Of a stretch of 64,000 nucleotides of DNA, positions 50,801 through 57,972 are shown in pieces. The position numbers and the translations under genes were made by a program. Positions within the stretch are counted from its first letter, which is position 1. The number at the start of each line of letters is the position of its first letter. Source of the stretch: Cybelea sp963824595 (GTDB taxonomy: Bacteria; Vulcanimicrobiota; Vulcanimicrobiia; Vulcanimicrobiales; Vulcanimicrobiaceae); assembly GCA_963824595.1 (NCBI GenBank), contig CAWGPY010000005.1:186001-250000 (forward strand), in the 5' to 3' direction. The notes under the pieces were generated by a model. That model ran no database searches, was not told where the DNA came from, and saw only the letters and a program-made list of their open reading frames with translations.

Positions 50801-51006
50801 GAATTCTGTCGTCTTTGGTGATTGCGTCGGATCCGGTCTGGAGCGGCCTTGCGTGGGCGCTGATTTTTGGAATGAGCGCTTCGGCTTTGCTCTCGGTGCT
50901 CGCGATTCCGTTGCTTTTCGCGAGGATCGGCGATATGCCCGTTCATCATAAACCCGAGTCGATCGACGACGTCGCGCACCGACGTGGAGATCCGGTCCAT
51001 GCCTAA
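47845..51006 (+). CDS. RND-family efflux pump
   Basis: A 1053-residue RND permease with twelve expected helices in two similar halves and two large periplasmic domains. REENPQITRPAAIIVTRYPG is the start of the porter domain. GLLVDDAIVMVENIHRH in TM4 holds the Asp pair of the proton path, and IALIGIVVRNSIILIEF is the TM10-11 partner. It belongs to the HAE/CzcA-like superfamily; the substrate cannot be assigned. GTG start. Co-transcription with sqr under a persulfide- or metal-type operator hints at export of sulfur-linked or thiol-reactive compounds. Confidence 0.9.
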   Translation: MERLNWAARIAGYFLKSKLTLVVVLAIAAWGLFAILTTPREENPQITRPAAIIVTRYPGASPEEISQTLTRRGERVLREVPGVEHIYASSTQDASLMTVLFHVGDDPTRSFVDLYDQVFAHLGDLPPGASQPVITPMSTDDIPIVVVTLHGARYDRGQLDDAAQRLARSIEPLDGVSTISTYGGRPRQVDVGLDPTRLAAFGLSPAAVARALGAADVVAAAGPLRSAESELQVHVGSPFENPEQVASTIVGVHFGVPVALQDVGEVRAGIAPVEDDTRFGSRSKGAASEPAVSIAIAKKRGANAVAVASRVIEAVGRADLPPGVTATTTRDYGLKSNLAVNELIERLIEAIAIVVVLLLVLGWRQALVVAMAIPLTLFVTLGIGGLTHQTINRITLFALILALGLLVDDAIVMVENIHRHFTRDPSRPRERAVVSAVGEIASPTALATVAVMLSFLPMLFVTGMMGPYMRPIPINVPIAMLTSLFVAVAITPWATYHLLRNVKLKVAPESPRWIAPLRDMLASLLANKAKGTAFLAALSVALVIALALPALQLVQFRMLPRANETAFLVKIDAQPSSTVAATERVAEAVGAELATTPEVRDYETFVGTNSVPDLSSLFTGTVFRTNPNQADIRVNLLPKGRRKAQSAVIVRNLRPRLQAIAAAYDAQLRIDQTPPGPPVRNTIFAKIYGPDPEVRRAIASRAASQLERERGVVDVDLSDKALPPAIFVDVDPRKAALSGLSASEVALTLQTALHGAVVSTMHDPLDTRPYDVVVRFAPRFRRDPASLAGIVLPNASATGVPLGEIARIVAEQAPQPLFRDDYRDVTYVGAEMAGRSSTYAVIEAMLALARQPLPAGYRIVWDGEWDMTLSVFADLGRAMAIAFALIYLVLVARFRSFRTPLVVLAAVPLAMIGILPGFAFLAPFGIYFSATAMIGLIALIGIVVRNSIILIEFAEDRLAEGMPLERALVEATATRTRPIFMTAAAGILSSLVIASDPVWSGLAWALIFGMSASALLSVLAIPLLFARIGDMPVHHKPESIDDVAHRRGDPVHA

Positions 51007-52225
51007 CGTGCTGGCGTTAACGCTTGCGGCGGCGATCGCGATCGCGCAGGCACATAATCCCGACCTGCGAGCGGCCAGCGCGTCTACGTCCGCGGCATTC
51101 GCACAGGTTCGTGCCTCGCAGGGCGACCGCTGGCCGAGCGTCACGTTGCAAGACACGTATCAAACGGTCGATCGGGTGGCGACGCTCCAGACGCCGATCG
51201 GCCCCCTGCCCTTCCAGCCGAACACCACCAACGTGCCATTGCTGGCGCTGCACTACGCGCTCTACGACGGTGGCCTCGGAGCGGCATCGGTGGGAGAGGC
51301 TGCGGCGAATCTCTCGGCGGCGCAAGGCGCCGAGCACGAAAGTCGGAGCGCCCTGGTTGCGCGTGTGACCGCCGCCTATGTAGGCTTCGTTGCGGCTTGC
51401 GACGCGGCGAATACGCTTGATGCCGCAGTCGCGGTTTCCAAGGCGGACCTGAAGATGACGCGTACGCGATTCGAACAAGGCATGGCTCCGCGAGCCGACG
51501 TGTTGCAAGCGCAAGCACAATATGCCGAGCGCCGAGCTGAGGCGATCGACTCGCACGGCAATGCGACGATTGCGCACGATCGACTAGCAGCGGCCATGGG
51601 CATCGCGATCGATACGACCCTCGTGCCTACAGAGGACATCGGCGGGAGACCCGAGCCCATCGACTTGCATGCGGCGATAGCCTCGGGCCTCTCCGCGCGC
51701 GGAGAGCTGCGCTCGGCTCGGGCTGCGCTGGATGCCGCAACGAAGGCGCTCGAGCAAGCGAGAGCTGCTTCGCGCCCGACGGCGCAGCTGTTCGTGAGCG
51801 AGGGCAACGTGCAACCCACCGTGCAGAGCGAGTTCCTTGGCCAGTTTACGGCCGGTCTGCAAGCTGTGTGGAAGCTTTTCGACGGCGGCGCGACTGCAGC
51901 GCGCATCGCGGCCGCGTCGGCCGGCATCGCACACGCCCAGGCGGCCTATGACGGCTCGCGTACCGCCGTTGAGCTTGAGATTCGCGAGGCCTACGCGCGT
52001 CTGACCAGCGCGCGCGAGAGAAGCGCCGCTGCCATCGAAGCCGTTGGGTCGTCCGACGAGAGCGCCCGGATCGCCCGGCTGCGTTATCGCGAAGGGGTCG
52101 GCACGCAGCTCGAGCTTCAGCAGGCGGAGCTCCAACTCGCCGACGCGCGTCTACAACTCATCCAGGCTCAATCTGACGTTATCGCACAAGATGCGCAGCT
52201 TCGCTTTGCGGCCGGCCTGCTGTAA
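50999..52225 (+). CDS. TolC-family outer membrane efflux protein lacking a visible signal peptide
   Basis: A 408-residue outer-membrane-factor protein with the two repeats of the family: LALTLAAAIAIAQAHNPDLR at the very N terminus and YDGSRTAVELEIREAYARL in the second half, plus RTRFEQGMAPRADVLQAQAQ and RLRYREGVGTQLELQQAEL. The first repeat normally starts some 30-60 residues after a signal peptide; here it starts at residue 4. ATG overlaps the RND stop by 8 bp; the only longer start (GTG 50984) adds five residues. Third component of the tripartite pump. Confidence 0.85.
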   Translation: MPNVLALTLAAAIAIAQAHNPDLRAASASTSAAFAQVRASQGDRWPSVTLQDTYQTVDRVATLQTPIGPLPFQPNTTNVPLLALHYALYDGGLGAASVGEAAANLSAAQGAEHESRSALVARVTAAYVGFVAACDAANTLDAAVAVSKADLKMTRTRFEQGMAPRADVLQAQAQYAERRAEAIDSHGNATIAHDRLAAAMGIAIDTTLVPTEDIGGRPEPIDLHAAIASGLSARGELRSARAALDAATKALEQARAASRPTAQLFVSEGNVQPTVQSEFLGQFTAGLQAVWKLFDGGATAARIAAASAGIAHAQAAYDGSRTAVELEIREAYARLTSARERSAAAIEAVGSSDESARIARLRYREGVGTQLELQQAELQLADARLQLIQAQSDVIAQDAQLRFAAGLL

Positions 52226-52253
52226 TGGAAAAGACTAAAAGGAGAAAGTCATC

Positions 52254-53675
52254 GTGAACATCGTAATTTTGGGCGCCGGCTTTGCAGGCCACACCGCGGC
52301 CCTGCACCTATCGCACCTAGTGAAGAAGGAAGACCGAATCACCGTTATCGCGCCAGGGGATCGTTTTACCTGGTTCCCGAGCCTCATTTGGGTCGCGACG
52401 GGAACGATGTCGGAAGAGCGCGTGCACTTTCCTCTTGCGCCCGTTTACGAAAAGCTCGGCATCGACTACGTCGATGGGCGCGCCGAAACGATCGCTACCG
52501 ACGACCGAAGCGTAACGGTGCGCCTGCCAAACGGCCAAACGCAAGTCTTGCCGTACGATTTCTTGCTAAACGCGACCGGCCCGTACCTCAACTTCGAAGG
52601 CACGCCGGGGCTCGGACCGAAGGCCGGCACGACCCAGAGCATCTGCTCGGTAGAGCATGCCGTCGGCGCGCGCAACGCATATCTCGAAAGCGTGAAGCGG
52701 ATGGAGAAAGGCGAGCGTCAGCGGCTTGTCGTCGGCGTCGGTCATCCGGCCGCAACGTGCGAAGGGGCGGCTTTCGAGTACGTGATGAATCTCGACGCCG
52801 ATATACGCCGGCGAGGCGTCCGCGATCGCGCGGAATTAATCTTTCTTACCAACGAACCCGACCCGGGAGACTTCGGCGTCGACGGCATCGAGGCGCGCAA
52901 GCGCGGCGCGATCGTCACCGGGGATTCATTGGTGCGCATGCTTTTCGATGAAGCGCGCATCAAAACGTTCATCGCCGCGGGAGTCACCAAGGTCGAATCT
53001 GGGCGTCTCGAGTACGACCAAGTCGGCTACGATCCCTCATCGCTGGAGTTCGATTTCGCAATGCTCATTCCGCAATTTCGCGGCATCCCGCTGAAGTACG
53101 TCGCCGGTGACGGTACCGACATCACCGACAGGATGACGCTGGCAAGCGGCTTCATGCGCGTCGACGCGGACTATTCGCCCAAGACGTACGATCAATATCG
53201 CGCGAGGGACTGGCCCGCGATCTATCGTTCGCCGCTCTACGACAACGTATACGCGGCAGGCATTGCTTTTGCACCTCCACATCCGCTTTCGAGGGGGAAG
53301 AAGACGGCGGCAGGCACGTCGGTTGTCGCGACGGCGCCACGGACAGGCATGGCGTCGGGCATCATGGGGCGCACGGTCGCGTACAACATCGCCGATCAGC
53401 TCGCGGGACGTGAGCCGTCGCACCGGATGCCGATGAGCGAGATGGCCGCCGCGTGCATCGCGTCGATGGGTAAATCGATCTGGACAGGCTCAGCCGCCTC
53501 GATCATCATGATGCCGGTCGCCAAGGATTTCGAGAAATATCCGGAGTTCGGACGCGATCTCTCGCTCTGCGATCTCGACGTGGGGCTTGCGGGCGCGTGG
53601 ACCAAGCGCATGCTGCACGACGCGTTCATGTGGAAGCTGCAAGCCAAGCCCGGTTGGCAGATGATTCCGGAATAG
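52254..53675 (+). CDS. sqr: Sulfide:quinone oxidoreductase-like flavoprotein
   Basis: A 473-residue FAD protein. The N-terminal dinucleotide motif is IVILGAGFAGHTAALHL; FPSLIWVATG and the conserved LLNATGPYLNFEGTPGLG follow; the second Rossmann region has PPHPLSRGKKTAAGTSVVATA. Cysteines occur at SICSVEHA, ATCEGAAFE and AACIAS; SQR enzymes use a pair for sulfide oxidation. SQR transfers electrons from sulfide to quinone and makes persulfide or polysulfide. GTG start with GGAG 9 bases upstream. Last large gene of the operon under the CsoR/CstR-type operator, in line with persulfide sensing. Confidence 0.85.
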   Translation: MNIVILGAGFAGHTAALHLSHLVKKEDRITVIAPGDRFTWFPSLIWVATGTMSEERVHFPLAPVYEKLGIDYVDGRAETIATDDRSVTVRLPNGQTQVLPYDFLLNATGPYLNFEGTPGLGPKAGTTQSICSVEHAVGARNAYLESVKRMEKGERQRLVVGVGHPAATCEGAAFEYVMNLDADIRRRGVRDRAELIFLTNEPDPGDFGVDGIEARKRGAIVTGDSLVRMLFDEARIKTFIAAGVTKVESGRLEYDQVGYDPSSLEFDFAMLIPQFRGIPLKYVAGDGTDITDRMTLASGFMRVDADYSPKTYDQYRARDWPAIYRSPLYDNVYAAGIAFAPPHPLSRGKKTAAGTSVVATAPRTGMASGIMGRTVAYNIADQLAGREPSHRMPMSEMAAACIASMGKSIWTGSAASIIMMPVAKDFEKYPEFGRDLSLCDLDVGLAGAWTKRMLHDAFMWKLQAKPGWQMIPE

Positions 53676-53685
53676 GAGAGTACAG

Positions 53686-53829
53686 ATGGGACGCTTTTGG
53701 AGAAGCTTCTTGCCGTATCAGCTCTGGCGCTTTTTCGTGATCAACTCGAAGATGTTCGCGATCGCCCGCCGTTCCAGCGCGAAGATGCTTCCGAAAAAAC
53801 GGCCAGCAAAAGGCAAACAAGCCTCTTAG
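53686..53829 (+). CDS. Basic 47-residue protein after sqr
   Basis: A short frame with AGGAGAG ribosome site 5 bases before its ATG, starting 11 bp after the sqr stop. The first half is aromatic and amphipathic (MGRFWRSFLPYQLWRFFVIN), the second Lys/Arg-rich (KKRPAKGK). It looks like a membrane-peripheral helix with a basic tail. No family recognised; probably translated with sqr. Confidence 0.55.
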   Translation: MGRFWRSFLPYQLWRFFVINSKMFAIARRSSAKMLPKKRPAKGKQAS

Positions 53830-53912
53830 CCGTCGAATTCTCGCCGCATTGTTTCGCGCTAGGCGATCGCACCTACATGGCGGGCGCGTTACGAGCGACG
53901 ACCGGTCGCCCG

Positions 53913-55442
53913 TCAGAGCACGAACTTCGTCGGAGGCACTTTGCGGACGCACGAGGTGTCGGCCTTGGTCAGCACTTCGAAAAACGACCGCGTGATGGCA
54001 TACGCGCATGCGTTTGCGGATGCCGAGGGGCTGCCGAAGGCGACGTGCGCGATGTTGGGGATCGTTACGACCACCGAGTTAGGAAGCTTCTTCGCGACGT
54101 ACGACCCGAACGACGCGGCCGTTTGACCGTCGTATTGAGAGTTGATGACGAGTACGGGCAAGCGGCTTTCCGTTGCCGCCCGAACCGACGAAGAGGCCGC
54201 CGGCACGTTCCAGTCGCTGCAGTTCTCGCGCATGAAGGGCAAGTTGGGCGCGTTTCGCAGGACGGAGGCTGGGAACGTCGGAAACGCGCGTCGCCCGGAT
54301 GCAACGACGCCGGCCGTCGTTTCGTACGGCACCCATTCGCCGCACGAGACGCCGTAGAAGAGACCGTTGCTCAGAACGCCGATACCGCGCGCGTCGATCT
54401 TCGGCGCCGCCCAGGTCGACGCGATCGGGGCCGGATCGCCGTGGGCGAGCGCATAGATCGCTGCGGGAACCTTCGCCGCCAGATGCGTTCCCGGCGAGAT
54501 CGTCCATTGCAGCAGCATGCCGCCGCTGATCTTGACGCTCACTTTGCCGGAACGGCCGGGAACCGCGACCGCGACGGTCTTCGGCGATAATTCGTATTGG
54601 TTGACGAGCCACCGGAAGGTCGCGCCGATGTCGCCATAGCGTTTACGGCACGGCGCTTGCTGTTGACACGCTTTGAAAACGGCATTGATCCCCTCGCCGG
54701 CGCTGGTCCAGGCCGCGGCTCCGCCGGCGAGCGATGGCGGAAAGACGCCGTCGATGGCAACCGATCGAATTCCGGCGGGATGGTCGCGCAGGTACGTGAG
54801 CGCGAGATCGGTTCCGTACGATATGCCGTAGACGTTCCACGTCGCGATCCGCAGCGCGACGCGCAGATCGTCGAGATCGGCGGCACTCTCCAACGTGTTG
54901 TACGCACCGAGGTCGGACGTCTGCGACGCGAGCTCTTTTCGGCACTTGAGCGTCGCTACCGAGTACGCTTTTCCCGTCGCGGCGGAATCGTACGGCATGT
55001 TCAACGTGTCGGCGGGCCAACGGTCGACCGACGGGCACGCCAGCCGCGGCTGGGCGGTGTAGGTGCCGCGCTGCGACATGAAGATCACGTCGCGATTGGC
55101 GTTCAGCTTTCCAGCCGTGGCCATCGGGATCTCCGTGATTGCATCGTCACCGGGGCCGCCCGCAAGCCAGACGATCGGATCGGTCTTCTTTTGCGGCGAT
55201 GCCGCAGCGACGATCGCCACGGAAAGCCGAATTCTCGGCGCGTTGGTACGGTGCCGGTTTTCGGGAACGACGAGCTGGCCGCAGCGCGCTCGTTTCAACT
55301 CGGCGATCGGCTGCGGCGGCGCGGGACACGGACCGGGAACGAAGACGGGCGTTTCGGAGGGCGCACTCGTAGTTACGGACGCGCTCGCGGGTAGCGCCAA
55401 CAGGACGCAAACCACGAAAACCGGCCAGAGCGTTAGTTTCAT
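53913..55442 (-). CDS. Secreted alpha/beta hydrolase (proline-iminopeptidase/TAP-like), copy 2
   Basis: A 509-residue exported hydrolase with a signal peptide (LTLWPVFVVCVLLALPASA). GGPGDDAI holds the oxyanion loop, GISYGTDLALTYL the nucleophile Ser, VLVINSQYDGQTAA the Asp, and IPNIAHVAFG the His. The large insert between strands is typical of tripeptidyl aminopeptidase-like enzymes that remove N-terminal residues from peptides. Its ATG overlaps the stop of the paralogue upstream (ATGA). Substrate unknown. Confidence 0.85.
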   Translation of the reverse strand: MKLTLWPVFVVCVLLALPASASVTTSAPSETPVFVPGPCPAPPQPIAELKRARCGQLVVPENRHRTNAPRIRLSVAIVAAASPQKKTDPIVWLAGGPGDDAITEIPMATAGKLNANRDVIFMSQRGTYTAQPRLACPSVDRWPADTLNMPYDSAATGKAYSVATLKCRKELASQTSDLGAYNTLESAADLDDLRVALRIATWNVYGISYGTDLALTYLRDHPAGIRSVAIDGVFPPSLAGGAAAWTSAGEGINAVFKACQQQAPCRKRYGDIGATFRWLVNQYELSPKTVAVAVPGRSGKVSVKISGGMLLQWTISPGTHLAAKVPAAIYALAHGDPAPIASTWAAPKIDARGIGVLSNGLFYGVSCGEWVPYETTAGVVASGRRAFPTFPASVLRNAPNLPFMRENCSDWNVPAASSSVRAATESRLPVLVINSQYDGQTAASFGSYVAKKLPNSVVVTIPNIAHVAFGSPSASANACAYAITRSFFEVLTKADTSCVRKVPPTKFVL

Positions 55443-56971
55443 TTAAAGTCGATTCCTGGCGCCGTCGCGACGCACGACGTCGTTGGGGAGAGGGGTGTTT
55501 GTAAGAACGATCGGAAGACTTTTTGTGCGCAAGGCGACCGAACGATCACCCAGTGCGTTCGAGCCCGGACTCGCACGTACGTGGAGTGCGGTAACGTGCT
55601 CGCGGCGTATCGTCCCCACTCCGCACCGGTCTTCGCGTCAACCGCGCCGGAAACGACTAACGTGGGGATGTTGCTGCGCACGCGAACTCGTTGGGACGCA
55701 GGTCCGGCGGGAACGTTCCATTCTTTGCAGAGTTCTTGCTGGAACGGCAACTGGGGAGCGTTGATCAAGACGGACGACGGCCACGCCGGAAAGACTTGTC
55801 GTCCGGCTCGCAGGATCGACGCAGGCGATCCGTACGGTTCCCACTCGCGGCAGACGAAGCTGTGCGTCATGCCGAGCGCCTGTTCGGGAACCGCGGCCAC
55901 GCGAGCTCCGGCCGCTCGGGCCTTCAGGAAGAGTTGCGGGTTGCCGTTTGCCAGTTCGGCGATCGCTCGCGGCAGATCTCCCGGCTTCGGCCTGTTTCCG
56001 ACGATCGCATCGACGATCGCACCCCCGTCTAACACGACTTTTACGGCGCTTCCGCCTTGCGGCGGCACGACGTGGCGGACGATCGGATGCGCCTCCAGGC
56101 GCTGCACGATTTTCTGGAGCCTCGCCATGAGATTCGGGTATTTGCGAGCGCACGTTGGTTGCGCTTGGCAGTCGCCGAAGATCGTGGTTACGCCCTCGTG
56201 AAAGCTACTCCACGTCCAAGGAAGGCTCACGATGTCCGGCGGGACGACGGAGTCGAGCGTGACCGTGCGAATGCCCTCTGGATGATCGCGCATCAACGAT
56301 AGCGCGAGATCGGTGCCGTACGAATATCCGTACACGTTCCATTGACGAACGTTGAGCGCGCGCCGGAGGTCGACGAAATCCGCTTCGTTCTCGGTCGTGT
56401 TGTACGAGCTGAGATCGATGCCTTGGCGAACGAGGCGGCTATGGCACGCCGCTGCTGCCGCGGCCTGCTCTCGACCGGTCGATGGCGCATCGAGGACCAG
56501 ACTGACCTGGGCGGCGTTGAAACGATCGAGCTCGGGGCAGTTGAGGTCGGGGTCGTCGTACAGCGTTCCACGCTGATTCATGATGATGACGTCGCGATCG
56601 CTGTTGACGCCGGCATCGACCAGGAACGGCGCGTCGAGAATCGCGGCCTCGCCGGGCCCGCCGGCCATGAAGACGATCGGGTCGGGCTTCGCCGGTTTTG
56701 AACGCGCCGGCACGATCGCCACCGCGAGCCTGATCGTGCGGCTGGCGGGCTTCAGACGGTTTTCCGGCACGATCAAAAACCCGCAGCGCGCGTGCAGCAG
56801 AGCTTTCATTGGTTCCGGCGTTTTGGGGCACGGCGCGGTCTGAATCTGAGGCGTCGCTCGCGCCTGGTGGCTCGCGGCGAAGAACGCCGCCAGCACGAAG
56901 AGGCATACGGGGAGCTGGCGGCTTGCCGCTGCCTGTCGCGTCGCAGGCGGTTGCCGTTGCGAGGTAGTCAT
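55439..56971 (-). CDS. Secreted alpha/beta hydrolase (proline-iminopeptidase/TAP-like), copy 1
   Basis: A 510-residue paralogue of the following gene: signal segment (QLPVCLFVLAAFFAASHQARA), GGPGEAAI, GYSYGTDLALSLM with the nucleophile, VVSGAVDAKTGAE for the Asp and RARTHWVIVRSP for the His. In the last block the usual Gly/His context differs from copy 2 (THW against AHV). AGAGGAG ribosome site. The two copies overlap by 4 bp and share their layout throughout, so they come from a tandem duplication. Confidence 0.85.
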   Translation of the reverse strand: MTTSQRQPPATRQAAASRQLPVCLFVLAAFFAASHQARATPQIQTAPCPKTPEPMKALLHARCGFLIVPENRLKPASRTIRLAVAIVPARSKPAKPDPIVFMAGGPGEAAILDAPFLVDAGVNSDRDVIIMNQRGTLYDDPDLNCPELDRFNAAQVSLVLDAPSTGREQAAAAAACHSRLVRQGIDLSSYNTTENEADFVDLRRALNVRQWNVYGYSYGTDLALSLMRDHPEGIRTVTLDSVVPPDIVSLPWTWSSFHEGVTTIFGDCQAQPTCARKYPNLMARLQKIVQRLEAHPIVRHVVPPQGGSAVKVVLDGGAIVDAIVGNRPKPGDLPRAIAELANGNPQLFLKARAAGARVAAVPEQALGMTHSFVCREWEPYGSPASILRAGRQVFPAWPSSVLINAPQLPFQQELCKEWNVPAGPASQRVRVRSNIPTLVVSGAVDAKTGAEWGRYAASTLPHSTYVRVRARTHWVIVRSPCAQKVFRSFLQTPLSPTTSCVATAPGIDFK

Positions 56972-57082
56972 GGCATCTGCTCCTCTGAAAAGCTCCTTGA
57001 GGTCGGCTTTTGCAACAGAGGAAGAGCTCTCCTGTGATCGCCACGCCGAGTCCCGATGCGTTGCCTAACGACCAAGTCGACC

Positions 57083-57898
57083 TCAAACGCCAGTGGTTCC
57101 GTTCAGTCGCGTCCACGCACCGATCTGCAGCGGCAGAAAGAGGTGGCCCCCTGCGGCAACCGTTTCGCGCTCTAGCCGCTCGGCAAAACGGTCTGCGTCA
57201 AAGTGCTCCTTGGGGATGGTTCGACCGTTGATCACCGGCACGAGCCTTCGAACCGCCGATTCGAAGAATGCGTAGCCGAGCGAACCGGCGCCCTGAACCA
57301 CGCGCAAATCACTGCGCACGCTGGGCAGCGGAAGGCCCGCTTCGCTAAAGAGGTTGACGAGACGCAAGCCCATGTCGACGTGGACGCCGGCATCACGCAT
57401 CGTCGCGATCGACCAGCGGGCGAAGCGGCGGTAGAGCGGCACGTCGGGCCAATCCGACGTCTGCGACCAGAGGATCGAATCGTAGTGCCATTCCTGGAAT
57501 ACGATACGGCCGCCGTCGCGAACCAGACGCGCGGCCGAGCGAATCGCCTCGGCCGGTTCGCGGTCGCGCATGAGATAAAAGCGGCCGATCACCGCGTCGA
57601 CCGGGCCATCGACGTAGAGATCTCGCAGCCGTCCCACCCGAAGGTCCATCCGGTCAAATCCCTCGGCCCAAGCGCGCCGCCAGGCGCGCTCGACGTTGCT
57701 TAGGTCCGCGTCAATTCCAATGACCGTCCCCTCGCGCCCGACTCGCTCGGCGACGAGCAGCGCGAGGTCGGCGAGGTCGGAACCCATGACGACGACGCGC
57801 ATTCCGGGCGTGATGCCCGAGCCTGCGAGCAGCTCCTCGGTTAGGGGTTGGGCGAAGGCCGCCTCGATGCCGACGGGGGGCCCGGATTCGGTTCTCAT
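57083..57898 (-). CDS. SAM-dependent methyltransferase-like protein
   Basis: A 271-residue class-I methyltransferase fold. The motif-I region VVVMGSDLADLALLVAER has Gly-Ser-Asp where E/DxGxGxG is usual, and VIGIDADLSNVERA follows with the acidic SAM-ribose contact. VDAVIGRFYLM and GGRIVFQEWHYDSI match motifs II-III. The altered glycine loop leaves SAM binding uncertain. ATG at 57898 preferred; a GTG 36 bases upstream is also open. Divergent from the large regulator with 74 bp between. Confidence 0.75.
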   Translation of the reverse strand: MRTESGPPVGIEAAFAQPLTEELLAGSGITPGMRVVVMGSDLADLALLVAERVGREGTVIGIDADLSNVERAWRRAWAEGFDRMDLRVGRLRDLYVDGPVDAVIGRFYLMRDREPAEAIRSAARLVRDGGRIVFQEWHYDSILWSQTSDWPDVPLYRRFARWSIATMRDAGVHVDMGLRLVNLFSEAGLPLPSVRSDLRVVQGAGSLGYAFFESAVRRLVPVINGRTIPKEHFDADRFAERLERETVAAGGHLFLPLQIGAWTRLNGTTGV

Positions 57899-57972
57899 TT
57901 CACCATTCTCGCGTCGGGCGGTGCCGAAGACCACGAAGATACTGACATTTTCTTCACGAACTCGTTCGTATC

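Noticed and set aside
57948..57972. CTTCAC near the XRE/NB-ARC regulator start
   Set aside because: No TANNNT at the right distance and a poor second half-site.
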